Shown: positions 44,190 to 54,717 of the stretch, piece by piece
How positions within the stretch are numbered: position 1 is the first letter of the stretch
How the letters are laid out: the number at the start of each line of letters is the position of its first letter
Assembly: GCA_949775045.1 (NCBI GenBank)
Contig: OX459108.1
Coordinates: forward strand, 11,520,072-11,584,071
Direction: 5' to 3'
DNA: 64,000 bases
Source of the DNA: Metridium senile
Lineage: Eukaryota; Cnidaria; Anthozoa; Actiniaria; Metridiidae
Notes under the pieces: model-generated
The model's database searches: none
What the model saw: only the letters and a program-made list of their open reading frames with translations
Told to the model about the DNA's origin: nothing
Program-made: the position numbers and the translations under genes

Positions 44190-45110
44190 AGAAATTGATA
44201 TTCTGCCGGCACGGTTAAAGGGGCCTGGGTATGAGCAAAGGCTCATGGGTAGTTAGTATATATGGGCACGTGTAACAGAGTTTAACCATCTAAGCTAGTC
44301 AGGCTTCACGCACAGTTTTCTTCGTTTTTGATCTTGTGAGAATTCTTGACCTTGGAAATCCTTGTAAAAATCTAAGTTTTTTTTACATAGTTTTAATAAT
44401 CGTTAATATGTGACGCTCTCTAACCCCCGGAGATCGAGTGAAGGTTGCTCTGTAATTCTGCATTAGGTCGGGGACTACGTTTCCGCAACTTTCCACGGTT
44501 TTTTGGCCACATCCCTTGGGTGTTTTTTTATGTGGTTTAGCGGTTTTTCGTATCTGGCAGTTTTTACATCAACTAGTTGGGTAATGCAATTATAGTGTAT
44601 AATATAGTGTATATTAGTAGGTTGTTTGTCATATCACTCCTGACTGGCGAAAGAATCCTAATAAACTATCTTACAAATGTCTTGTGTAGTGTAGTCAGAA
44701 TATAATATTTCAACGAACAGATCTAGACGAATGAAAATTGTAAAATCTTTCTCAATTTCCATTGCAAAGTCAAAGTCAAAGTCAAAATCAAAATGTTCAT
44801 TTAAAAACTCAATAAAAATAATTCTTATATATCCATATACTTATAAATAGGGTTTATACTAAGTTGATACAAATTTATTTTCAATATGCTTTCTAAGTAC
44901 CACTGAAGACATTCTTAATTTGTTATACGTTGCTACAAAATATCAAGAGCTCAGATACAATTGACACTTTAAAAACAAAAACTTCAAACCTTTCTGTTTT
45001 AGTTTTAATAGAGTTTTTTTTTTAAATATAGCAAAGTTTTTAAGGAATGGTCATATTTTATATATCTGTCTTTATCAATATCTATCTATCAATTATTATC
45101 CTTACTATTT
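44190..45110. other. Intergenic DNA, nothing recognised
   Basis: Includes a short AAAGTCAAAGTC simple repeat at ~44765. No gene motif. Confidence 0.45.
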
Positions 45111-45116
45111 TTTGTG

Positions 45117-45380
45117 TATACACCTATTTGAATTAACGTTGTCCATCTGGAATGGTTGATCTGAGACCGATAGGAATTGTGGGAGCTCGTTAAACTGCAA
45201 ACGCACTATTATAATCACACTTGAATATTAATGTTTACTTCTGAAATACTGTTATTTGTAATTCAGCACCATTCAATTGTGATTAAAACAATGTATTTGA
45301 AATTTAATGAACTCCCACAATTCCTATCGGTCTCAGATCAACCATTCCAGATGGACAACGTTAATTGAAATAGGTGTATA
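45117..45380. mobile_element. MITE with TATACACCTATTTGAATTAA ends, different core
   Basis: The ends match the TATACACCTATTTCAATAA family, but the arms are a distinct perfect palindrome (GTTGTCCATCTGGAATGGTT, GAGACCGATAGGAATTGTGG and inverses) around an AT-rich centre. Confidence 0.88.
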
Positions 45381-45484
45381 TTACATTGTGAAAGCAGTGA
45401 GATTTTTAAATAAGTTTTAAGAAATAAATTGACATTATTATTTTTATATATCTTTAAAATGTTTCGAATTCTGATTGGTTGACG

Positions 45485-46112
45485 CGGGGTTCATCCAAAG
45501 CCGTATTGGACCGTTTCTATGACAACAGTCCAAGGCTCATATTTTTTTCTGGAAAAATCTGGAAAAATTCAAAACAGCTAGCTTGTGAAATAAGAGTGGT
45601 GAAGTGTGACGTCACGAAAAAATAAATTTTGGCTTTAACACTTTTTGGCTGCCAATTTCGATGGACAATCAAAAAAGTCCAAATGTGAAGAGAATCGGTC
45701 AAATAGCAGCTGAGATATGGCCACTTGAATATATAATTTCCCCATACAAATCACTGTAATTTATGCTCTGTTCCAAAAGTTTGGAACAGATCCGAAAATA
45801 CAGTGTTTTGTATGGGGAAATTATATATTCAAGTGGCCATATTTCAGCTGCTATTGGACGAATTTTGGTCAAATTTGCTATGTGAACATCTTTTGTGATT
45901 GCCTATCACAATTGAGAGCCAAAAATATAAAATAGTGAAAATAATTGTATATGACGTCATCACTTCACCACTCTATTGCAATAAATGTTTTTGTTTAATA
46001 CAGTTTTTCATGCGTGGTTCATTTAAAGGCGTATTGGACCGTTTCTATGACAACAGTCCAATGTTCATATTTTGTCTGGAAAAGTCTAGAAAAATTCAAA
46101 ACAGAAGTATTG
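45485..46112. repeat. ~110-bp direct repeats flanking a palindromic element
   Basis: GTATTGGACCGTTTCTATGA plus CAACAGTCCAA...AAAAATTCAAAACAG occurs at 45490-45590 and 46020-46112. Between them lies the palindrome 45591-45976. Confidence 0.85.
45591..45976. mobile_element. 386-bp palindromic element with (A/T)AGAGTGGTGAAGT ends
   Basis: AAGAGTGGTGAAGTGTGACGTCA pairs with TGACGTCATCACTTCACCACTCTATT; the inner arms GGCCACTTGAATATATAATT plus TCCCCATACAAA are perfect inverses. The TGACGTCA subterminal word recurs at ~23980, 25610 and 32710. Confidence 0.85.
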
Positions 46113-46149
46113 CAATACGTTTTGGTTGATAAAGATTTTTCTTCTCATA

Positions 46150-46445
46150 GGTGCAATGTTACATGCTATATAAGTGGACGTAGAGTGACATATTTTGTTA
46201 TGGTTTTGCAACCAACAATTGTTATCAGAACAAAAACAATTAGCAAATTAGCATCACAATATAATACCAACACTTGTAAACACTAGTACGCTCACCTAGA
46301 GGTGGACGTACAGTGACGTAGTTTGTTGGGGTTTTGCCAACCAACCATTAATTGTTATTAAAACAAATAAATTTAAAAAATCTATGGTGAAAATGGTTGG
46401 CAAATTAGCAGCACAATACCAACACTTGTAAACACTACGCTCACC
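46150..46445. repeat. Direct repeat, ~150-bp unit (two copies)
   Basis: GTGGACGTAGAGTGACATAT...CCAACACTTGTAAACACTA at ~46170-46285 and ~46303-46435. An inverted relative (GTGTTGGTATTGTGATGCTA, GGTTGGTTGGCAAAACTATA) is at 24752-24870. Confidence 0.75.
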
Positions 46446-46747
46446 TATTAGCCAGCTTTGTTTGACATCCTCATGCGTGAATACAAGGTCCAATAAAAAA
46501 TTAATATAAAGGTCGTACATTATAAAAGTCAAGAAACGATATATTATATTCCCTTGTTTGGTCAGTATGGGATAATACCATACCGGGGTCTTTTTTGTAG
46601 GGACCTCATAGCACTCGGTCTGAATTTTTAAGACCTTGGACTATCCTTTTTTTCATATTAAAACAACATTTAATATTTTCTTTGAAATTCATATATGTAT
46701 AGAATGCCAGGTGTATAATGGAATGAAATTTGTGTCACCGCATAAAC

Positions 46748-46780
46748 TTTACGTTTCGAGCTTTAGCACGTCGTTGGAGT
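46748..46780 (-). ncRNA. Decayed hammerhead-like motif
   Basis: GCTAAAGCTCGAAACGT on the minus strand matches the 33326 motif, but the CTGANGA part is lost (CCAACGACG). Confidence 0.2.
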
Positions 46781-46959
46781 AAAAAAGTAGAATATGTTGA
46801 AATGTTTAGTGCATGCGGCGTCTACATCATCAAAGAAACTCAGTTGAAATTTGAAGAAAAAAACAAAATTTTCTCTTACATTTAAATTGTTATAGATGAG
46901 GCATGATCGTCCGGGGTGGTGTAGTCTTGAGACCTAAAGACTGAATATGGTGTTGATGT

Positions 46960-46998
46960 CTGACGTTTCGACAACCTGAGCGGAAGTCATCTTCAGAG
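46960..46998 (-). ncRNA. Hammerhead-like motif variant (CTGAAGATGAC...GTCGAAACGTCAG)
   Basis: On the minus strand CTGAAGATGAC, a short stem-loop and GTCGAAACGTCAG. The catalytic CTGANGA is altered (CTGAAGA fits CUGANGA if followed directly), so it is uncertain whether this is a ribozyme or a family-specific terminal motif. Confidence 0.25.
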
Positions 46999-47027
46999 TA
47001 AAGAAAACGAAAAGCGGTGGTATTCAT

Positions 47028-47228
47028 ATGTCTGGTTCATTTAATTGTTATTATATCTTAGTATTTCATTTTCGATACCATTATTTATTTGTATTATATA
47101 TACTTAAAGGAGATACAGCATTCCAAGTTAAATTGCAACGCAAAGGATACCGTCAAAGATACTTCAAATTCGATGAAAAACAACGTCTATATCAAAGAAA
47201 TCTCGAAATTGAAGCTAGAGATCAATAA
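47028..47228 (+). other. Short basic ORF, unknown
   Basis: The last 38 codons (GDTAFQVKLQRKGYRQRYFK onwards) look more protein-like than the AT-rich surroundings and follow an AAAG that could be an acceptor at 47108. No family is recognised. Confidence 0.15.
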
Positions 47229-47420
47229 TTAACGTTAATTTGATTTCTTTATAATATAACATCCGGAACCTTATACAAAAATGTCATATTATTTCAATAC
47301 TATCTGGTGTTTTTATCTAAAGAAAATACAATTTTCAATTTCATAATATCCTATATTGTTGTCTTTTTTTATTTGTGAACGGTTTGATGAAAGGAAAGCG
47401 GTGCCATTGTTATTTTCTGG

Positions 47421-47468
47421 GGGAGGGGAAGGGAGGGGAGGGGAGGGAGGGGGGGGGGGGGGGGGGGG
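47421..47468. repeat. G-rich tract (GGGGAGGG... then ~19 G)
   Basis: GGGGAAGGGAGGGGAGGGGA followed by GGGAGGG and a G run; a strong G-quadruplex candidate on the plus strand. Confidence 0.9.
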
Positions 47469-47639
47469 ACTCATTCAAACCAATTTGAACTTGTGCGACG
47501 TCTCGCGGGGACAAACATTTCTGACTAAAACTCTATGTACACACGAGAGGAATTGTCGCCGCGACGTGTCACCGTGTCGTGTTCCAGTGACTTCTCGCCT
47601 AGCTAGTGTATATCGGCCTCAAATTGATGATTTCAACCC

Positions 47640-47690
47640 TTAAGCCTGGGTCACACTAGTGGCATAAGCATAGCCATAAGCAACATATGC
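47640..47690. mobile_element. Partial relative of the AGCCTGGTTCACAC MITE
   Basis: TTAAGCCTGGGTCACACTAG plus TGGCATAAGCATAGCCATAAGC resembles the left end at 41220 (TTA then AGCCTGGTTCACAC, then CATAA words). No right end was found. Confidence 0.5.
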
Positions 47691-47745
47691 AGACACTGTG
47701 AAGCATTTCTCGACTAGGTGTGAGAAAATGCAAGTGCGGCAAAAG

Positions 47746-47932
47746 ACCCGGGCAAACGGCTTCAACATTTGCTTCAGTATTCTGTTGAACGCTGTAGAAT
47801 GGTTGTTGCAATTGAACGATGTTGAACGTAGGGGGATAAACAATTTCAATGGGGTGGCAAACGGCCTCAATATTGCTATTCAACAAAACCGAACGGATGT
47901 TGAAGCAAATGTTGAAGCTGTTTGCCCTGGCC
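47746..47932. mobile_element. 187-bp palindromic MITE (CCCGGGCAAACGGCTTCAAC)
   Basis: The left CCGGGCAAACGGCTTCAACA plus TTTGCTTCA pairs with TGAAGCAAATGTTGAAGCTG plus TTTGCCCTGG. The interior is rich in TTGAAC/GTTCAA words. Frames open on both strands reflect the symmetry. Confidence 0.85.
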
Positions 47933-48084
47933 TTATTAATGAGCAAAGACCAACGATGTTCTTGGCGACTAAGATCATTTTTATACTAACAAAGCCAAGT
48001 AAAAATGGTCCTTACAGCTAGATGCATGCAAGGTAATGTTTCGCGTAATTGACTTTGGAGCCATTGCAGAACCTTAAAAGGTAC

Positions 48085-48185
48085 GCAAAGGAAATATTTT
48101 CAACTCTAAAAGGAGAGCCGATCACCCCTACTACTTGGACAAAGAGACGGTCCCCAACCCCTCTCCCCCCCCCCCCCCCTCCCCC
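48085..48185. repeat. Repeat copy ending in a poly-C run (copy 2)
   Basis: AAGGAAATATTTTCAACTCT, then GATCACCCCTACTACTTG, then C runs (48166-48185). Homologous to 33640-33728. Confidence 0.7.
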
Positions 48186-48229
48186 TTCCCCAAAATGCCA
48201 TATTTAGTCAGTTTATCTTGTGCGCGCAT

Positions 48230-48840
48230 TGTTTAAACTGCCTGAAGACAGATATGTAGATATGCCGTGCAAATATTCCCTTGATGTCAGAAATATAATA
48301 AAGAGAAAGTCAACATATATTATTACGATTGACTATACTATTATCATCGATCGATGTTGATATAATAAGTGATTAGCATACAACTGATTGAAAAAGTTTG
48401 TAATGGAACTGTGATATATTGCCTTGATGTCAGAAACATAATGAAGAGAGTGTCAACATATATTATTACAGTTGACTATACTATATTCTTATCGATGTTG
48501 AAATAAGTGATTCGCATACAGCTGATTGAAAAAGTTTGCATTGGAACTGTGATATATTGCTTTGAAGTCAGAAATATAATGAAGAGAGTGTCAACATATA
48601 TTATTACGATTGACTATACTATATTCTCATCGATGTTGATATAAGTGATTGGAATACAGCTAATTGAAAAAGTTTGCATTTGAACAGGGCAATATTGCCT
48701 TGATGTCAGAAATATAATGAAGAGAAATTCAATATATATTATTACAGTTGACTATACTATTATCATGATGATAATGATAATGATGTTGATATAAGTGATT
48801 AGCATACGGCTAATTGAGCGTTGAGCTGTGCATGAATACC
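48230..48840. repeat. Satellite-like array, four ~150-bp units
   Basis: Units of GCCTTGATGTCAGAAATATA, TCAACATATATTATTACGAT, TGACTATACTAT...ATCGATGTTGATATAAGTGA and GATTGAAAAAGTTTGCA. Confidence 0.9.
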
Positions 48841-49124
48841 GAATTAGTGAATACTAAGAAGTCCGAAATGCATCATACATCTTATGTTCTTTCTGAGCTA
48901 TACCTTAACCCAGGGGGTCTGAATGGGGCTAACTGTTAACTGAGAAACGGCTAAACAATTAACTGTTAACTGATAATTTCGTGTCTTTTTAGGATAACTG
49001 TTAGCTGATATTTCTTTGTTTTTAATTAATATGATTTGAAAATAAATTTTTATTTGTTTTTAATTTGACTGATAACTGAGAAAATTGGAAAATTGCTAAA
49101 ATTTAGCTGTTAATTGATATTGGG

Positions 49125-49142
49125 ACCCCCCCCCCCCCCCCC
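49125..49142. repeat. Poly-C run (18 bp)
   Basis: Uninterrupted C run inside AT-rich DNA that contains AACTGTTAACTGA-type words (48930-49110). Confidence 0.9.
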
Positions 49143-49529
49143 GTTTATCAGTCCAAAAACATGTTATTAATGCATTTCGGTCTTCAAACAGCTGTAGTTG
49201 ATACATCATTATTATTTATAATACACAGTGTACAAAATTACTCGATTCTGATTGGAGGAGAAGAATACAATTAAATCGTAAATTGTGCTCTGCAGAGTAC
49301 CAATTAGTTTTTCAGTATATTATAAATAAAAAATCGCACGATCTTCTCGTACAATTCTTAATTATTAGATATACTCGTGATGTTTTGAAAGTGATGAATT
49401 CGAAATTGGACTCGCCTAAAGGCTCGTCCAATTTTGAAAACTTTCACAACACCACTCGTACCTATTAATTACAAATCGTACTCAAGATCGTGCGATTTCG
49501 TATGATTATCGCCGCCATTGTTATCATCA

Positions 49530-49712
49530 TTAATGTAATTCTTATCATCATCATAACTATCATTGTTATTATCATCATCATTATCATCGTCATCATTGTT
49601 ACGTCATCATTACTGAGCGTCGACATTTTCATCGTCATCATTATCATCATCATCATCATCACTATCATTGTTAATATTATCATCATCATTATCATCGCCA
49701 TCATTGTCACCT
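49530..49712. repeat. ATC trinucleotide microsatellite (degenerate)
   Basis: ATCATC/ATT blocks for ~180 bp; Ile/Met-rich frames over it are artefacts. Confidence 0.9.
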
Positions 49713-50317
49713 GATGATCACGGATAGTCTGGTTCTATAAGCAATATTTATTAATAATTTATTTCCTTATAGATGTGTTTTTATAAGAGTAGGTTTGAGG
49801 CCATACACTACTGTTATTTTAAATTATCGCTGAAAATCTTTCATGAAAAATACATTTTAATTGTTCGCTATCAGACTATTTACCATAAATATTTATATGA
49901 GAGAGCACTATCGGCTCTTGTGACGGTAGCCTCAAGAGCAAAGATCCATCGCAAACGACTAACATCACAATGGCCGGTATTTATGTACTGTTTCTAAACT
50001 CAAATATCTCTCTTCACGTAATTAAACCATGTACAATTTGATTTATTATTGATGGGAATACATGCACGCGCTTCGTCGTATCTGAGAAACACCGACGGGA
50101 CGTGCAGTAGCTCATGATGTTATATATTAATAGGTTGAGCGGGGGAGCTAATGAATATAACAATTTATTTTTATTGAGTGTAGCCCGGGGGTGCATCCAT
50201 CTGTCCAAGTGGTTGGGGTGTTCGGCGTTCCCGTTTTGGGTTGAAAATATTTCATGTGCGTACCTTAATTAATTTTAGGGCTCTTGCTCAAAAGTCAATT
50301 ATGTAACCTGAGTACGT

Positions 50318-50600
50318 GACTTGGTGACTGTGTGACTTGGTGACTGTGTGACTGAGTGACTGTGTGACTGAGTGACTGTGTGACTGAGTGACTGTGTGAC
50401 TGAGTGACTGAGTGACTGGGTAACTGGGTGACTGGGTAACTGAGTGACTGACTGAGTGACTGAGTGACTGAGTGACTGACTGAGTGACTGAGTGACTGAG
50501 TGACTGAGTGACTGAGTGACTGAGTGACTGAGTGACTGAGTGACTGAGTGACTGAGTGACTGAGTGACTGAGTGACTGAGTGACTGAGTGACTGAGTGTG
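50318..50600. repeat. 8-bp minisatellite GTGACTGA (array 1)
   Basis: About 34 units with GTGTGACT and GGGTAACT variants near the start. It forms the left edge of the 4117-bp duplicated unit. Confidence 0.95.
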
Positions 50601-51018
50601 AGGTTCGTTTCTACTTGGTTTTTTTACTTAAAATAAGCTTAACCTACAAAAAAGGAACATTACTCAGCAGTACCTTTAAGGAGTTGAAAAGATCAAGTAT
50701 TTCTTTTAATTTATACGGGTCATTCTCAATATCGACCTACCATCACCCCTACAGGAGGGGGGCGCAAGGGTTTGCGGTGATGTGGATTTGCATTATTTTT
50801 GGTGCGGTTTTGCGTTTTTTTTCCACAGATATTTGCGGTTTTACAAAACAAATCAAAACAAATGTTGGTGCGATTGTGCGTGTTTTTGCGATTTTTTTGT
50901 GCGCTTTGCGGTTTCCAAATTGTTTTCTTTTTATAATGTTTTATAACGTTTTTGATTTTATCTTGACTGCAATAACAACAACAGCAGTAACAAAATTAAA
51001 TGGAATAAATCCCGTTTT

Positions 51019-51135
51019 TAACGTCTCAATGTCTTTACTATGCGCATGCAGACACAAGTACTAATTGGGGAGATTCAGACATACACTCACTACCTCTATA
51101 TACGTTAAATGTTTTTGGCACACAACTCTGCTCAC
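51019..51135 (-). repeat. SINE 3' region (diverged), in duplication copy 1
   Basis: ACGTCTCAATGTCTTTACTA, TTGGGGAGATTCAGACATAC, ACTCACTACCTCTATATACG and CACACAACTCTGCTCACA correspond to 39801-39912. Copy 2 is at 55136-55252. Confidence 0.65.
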
Positions 51136-51195
51136 AGCAAGAACAAAAAATCCGATTCAGAATAAAAAACACACTGTCTAGTGCTAATCATGTCA

Positions 51196-51391
51196 GACCC
51201 CGTCTACACGGATCCGGATACTTTTGAAACCGCATACTTTTTGATGCGAATCGGCCTATCGTCCACACGAATCCAGTGAATCCGGTCACCGAAGCCGCAT
51301 ACTTTTGAATTGGAAACGATTAACAGGATTCGTGTGGACGCAAATATTTCTATGCGGTTTCAACCGGATCGGATTCGTGTAGACGAGGCCT
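51196..51391. mobile_element. MITE with CGTCTACACGGATCCGG ends (copy 2 at 55313-55508)
   Basis: CCCCGTCTACACGGATCCGG at the left pairs with CCGGATCGGATTCGTGTAGACGAGG at the right; a second inner pair is GTCCACACGAATCCAG / GATTCGTGTGGAC. Confidence 0.8.
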
Positions 51392-51781
51392 CAGTCTTTG
51401 GCGGCTCTCTTTCTAAGACTTTATTATAGACTTTTATTATTAGAACTCCATTATTAGACTCCTAACCCTAACCTATATATACCCCGATTCCTGCTTTTAA
51501 TAAACGGTATAACGATATTATAAAATAATTATTAGAATCCAAGCATTCTGATTGTATGTGATGCGTGCTTTATGAGAGCACACGGCACTCGCGTGAACAT
51601 GTCGATCAAATATGTCAATTTGTATTTTATAAAGTGAAAGAAAACGTGATTTCTGTGCTGTAAGTAGATATAAAGCACTTTAGAATTGTCAGAACACTTA
51701 ATAAGTGTTGAGAAGCACTCTGCCTGGAGTCGTGCTTCTCTTAAAACTGCTCTCGTGTTCTGCCAATTCCCGCGTGCTTTT

Positions 51782-52011
51782 AAAGGGGGTCCTAAAGGGG
51801 TAAAATGGGAGCTGGGATTGGCTTTATTTTTGACTTGGAAAATGGGATTGGATGCACTGGGACTGGGATTTATAAAGAAAAGAACAATAGAAAATGGGTA
51901 TGGGATTGAAAACTTGAGCAAAACTGATGGGATTATGTGATTTTTGATTGGGATTTGGTCCAAATATAAACTGTGAAATGGGATTAGGACCCCTCTTCAG
52001 GACCCTCTTTA
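51782..52011. mobile_element. MITE with AGGGGGTCCT ends and GGGATT words (copy 2 at 55899-56128)
   Basis: AGGGGGTCCTAAAGGGGT / GGACCCCTCTTCAGGACCCTCT are inverted ends. The interior is made mostly of GGGATTGG/GGGATTT words. It is analogous in structure to the GGGATCA element at 12761 but not the same sequence. Confidence 0.7.
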
Positions 52012-53344
52012 TAACTGCATACAGCACGCGCTCGCGTTTTCTAGTATATCATTGCTCTTTCACATTGAAGCTCCAACTGGCAAAATGTCCTACATTATTT
52101 GTCTATATCCGTCGGGTTGAGCGTTAGAGGAAGCCTTTAGGCCAACTACTTTGTCTGAAACACGGTTTCACAATTGTTTCAAACCTCACAAAAGATTGAA
52201 GGTTTAATTAACGTAAAGGGAATAATAACGTTTTTTAACACTTGAGGGAATCAAAAAATAAATGATGATAAAGTGCGAAAAAACACAAACCATGAATTAA
52301 TTATGAAAATAGAATATAGGTTTTTGAGACCTATTTCTTCAATTTAACCTGAGAATTGAAATTAAAAAAGAAATAGGTTTTGATCATAGTATATATTTCT
52401 TTAGAAATACAACCAGAATTCTCGGAAAGAGCTTTTCTTAAAAATTGTGCGAATTCGCTTTAAAAAAAAAAGGATCCTTGAAATATTAATTATTTTCACA
52501 GAGGAAGGACTTAGGGTATTTAGATAATTTTTTGGAAATTAAATTTTGAAAATTGATTTTTTAAATTAAAGTTTCGGCAAGTTAAAGGATATTTTGGCGA
52601 TATGGATCGGGAGTTCTCATTAATCTGAGCTGAAAATGACCGACACTTTATTACCATATTTTTTTAATCCATATTTTAATTGACCGCTACATCAAAATTA
52701 TACATTAGAATGACATCAACAATGGTAAAACGTTTGAGACAAAAATATTAAGTTCTTGAGAAGTTATGAGAATTTGAAAAGTGTGAAAACACAAGCAAGG
52801 AAACCTCATAGAAATTTCTGCAATACTGATTCCAAATAGCTTCACTTGAAGTATATTCATAGCAATAAAACTTTCCAAAAATACATATTTCTGCTTTCTC
52901 TTTCTGATTATGGAGCTTATTTTTTTTTAAAATAGGTTTATATGTTTGAAAGTCAATAAATAATTAAATAATTATTAAATAATGGTCAACAAATAATTCA
53001 GAAAATCAACTGATCGATTTACTCTCACTATCTAGGTCTCGTGGATAGGTTGTAAAATCTTATGAAGCACTAAAATATTAGTGTTTGTCGTCTTCATAAT
53101 CACTAGTAATTGCTCAAAAAATATTGCTCAAAAAAATTCGATAAAATATAAAAGAGTTATATATCTAATACTCATTAATTATTCATGAAGGTAACAACCA
53201 ATCCCAGAAACGTATCTGTACCACGTGACGTATTTTGAAACTCTATCGAAAATGACTCTTCTTTGAAATATTTCAGGACATAGTTTATGACTATTAGATT
53301 ATTAGTTTCAAATCCTCGTCTCTGTATTCAATATTCTAAATTTC

Positions 53345-53600
53345 ACTTGGATTTTGAAACCCCCATATAATTTAGAATCCCCATTGTATTTGAAAACCCC
53401 ATAGAATTTAAAAACCCCATTGTATTTGAAACCCCCATAGAATTTAAAACGCCCATTGTATTTGAAAACCCCATAGAATTTAAAAACCCCATTGTATTTG
53501 AAACCCCCATAGAATTTGAAACCACCGTTGTATTTGAAACCCCCATGGAATTTAAAACCCCCATTGTATTTGAAACCCCCATAGAATTTGAAACCCGCAT
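53345..53600. repeat. 18/36-bp minisatellite (copy 2 at 57462-57717)
   Basis: Alternating 18-bp units ATTGTATTTGAAACCCCC and ATAGAATTTAAAAACCCC, about 14 in all. On the minus strand it keeps frames open with KYNGGFKFYGGF-like repeats because 18 is a multiple of three. Confidence 0.93.
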
Positions 53601-53835
53601 AGAATACAGCGATTCGGGTTTGAAACATTATATATTACATAAAAAATGACAACTGAAATGTCCGAATGAAATGTTGTTGAGAATCAACCGTTCAAATGTC
53701 AGTATAGTTATAAATGATAGCCGCCGCTTATCACTAATCTGCGATTTACAAATAAAATAATTCAAATATGATAAATGAAATCAGAAAATAGCTTAGTGCG
53801 ACACAGATGTTGTTTCAAAGTTACTAAACTGCTAA

Positions 53836-53915
53836 TACCTATTTCAAAAATTGTTGTCGCAGCCAAACTACAGTCAACACTCAGAAGCCTGCAAAGGATG
53901 TCGATATTGTAATAA
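53836..53915. mobile_element. Half copy of the ACCTATTTCAATAA MITE (copy 2 at 57953-58032)
   Basis: AATACCTATTTCAAAAATTG plus TTGTCGCAGCCAAACTACAG and CCTGCAAAGGATGTCGATA match 11681-11755. No right end. Confidence 0.7.
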
Positions 53916-53956
53916 TTTTTTTTTTCAATAACTATTTGTTTATCGTAAATTAAAGT

Positions 53957-54439
53957 CTATAGTTTGTAGACCTCGTCAAAATGTTTTACTTGTATTGGAA
54001 TGGCTTCACTACTCTTCTTTAGGAATATTTTACCATCCAATGTCCAGGAACCATAATATTTCTTGGACTTGACAACGTCTCTTACCTCTTTATAGAGTTT
54101 ACCTCTTCTCTGTGTTAAATTTTCGTTAAAGTAGATGGACGTCGAGTAACCAAAGACCGTTGACCAATCTTTGCTTCTAAGTAGTTTCCTTGTTTCATAT
54201 AGCTTCTGTTTCTCCGTGTATCTGAAGAACCTGATCAGGATTGGCTCGAGAGCTCCTTTCTTGGATTTTTTTCGGTGTACTATATCCAAATCCTCCTTCT
54301 CAATGTCTACATCTAATTCTTTGGCAATCGCTAAAACTATTTCAGTATCAGATAGTTGAGCGTCTTTTGCTACTCCATTTATCTCAAGATTATATTTCCT
54401 CGTATATATATACGTAATTAGTTCTAATATATCTGTAAT
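53957..54439 (-). pseudogene. LINE ORF1p-like RNA-binding fragment (duplication copy 1)
   Basis: A 160-codon minus-strand frame without a proper start. It opens with RKYNLEINGVAKDAQLSDTE and AIAKELDVDIEKEDLDIVHR, typical of the RRM of ORF1-type proteins of non-LTR elements. Then come PILIRFFRYTEKQKLYETRK and NENLTQRRGKLYKEVRD, and a C-terminal SWTLDGKIFLKKSS. ORF1p binds LINE RNA as a chaperone. The N-terminal coiled coil and any zinc knuckles are missing, so this is a fragment. The first ATG-initiated frame starts at 54289. Confidence 0.8.
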
Positions 54440-54470
54440 TTAAGAATTGTATAATTGTAATTGTATTGTA

Positions 54471-54717
54471 GTGTGACTGAGTGACTGTGTGACTGAGTGA
54501 CTGTGTGACTGAGTGACTGAGTGACTGGGTAACTGGGTGACTGGGTAACTGAGTGACTGACTGAGTGACTGAGTGACTGAGTGACTGACTGAGTGACTGA
54601 GTGACTGAGTGACTGAGTGACTGAGTGACTGAGTGACTGAGTGACTGAGTGACTGAGTGACTGAGTGACTGAGTGACTGAGTGACTGAGTGACTGAGTGA
54701 CTGAGTGACTGAGTGTG
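54471..54717. repeat. 8-bp minisatellite GTGACTGA (array 2)
   Basis: Same variant pattern as array 1, with one additional unit; it forms the junction between the two duplicated copies. Confidence 0.95.

Larger units (their letters stand above)
50362..54470. repeat. 4.1-kb tandem duplication, copy 1
   Basis: Every feature from the GTGACTGA array to the LINE ORF1p fragment is repeated 4117 bp downstream (offset 4109 before the minisatellite because of an 8-bp unit difference). The only substitution I noticed is 53953 A versus 58070 C. Contents in order: GTGACTGA array, SINE tail (-), CTACACG MITE, GGGATT MITE, ~1.3 kb of AT-rich filler, 18-bp minisatellite, half MITE, LINE ORF1p fragment (-). 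Confidence 0.97.

Noticed and set aside
44172..44246. First ~25 residues of the LINE ORF frame (MSLCSYPGPFN...)
   Set aside because: They lie beyond the target duplication and are host flanking DNA, not LINE protein.
50185..50235. tRNA-like A-box sequence (GTCCAAGTGGTTGGGG)
   Set aside because: No matching B box or acceptor stem could be found; not enough for a tRNA or SINE call.
51460..51480. CCTAACCCTAACC telomere-like words
   Set aside because: Only about two units; no internal telomeric array.
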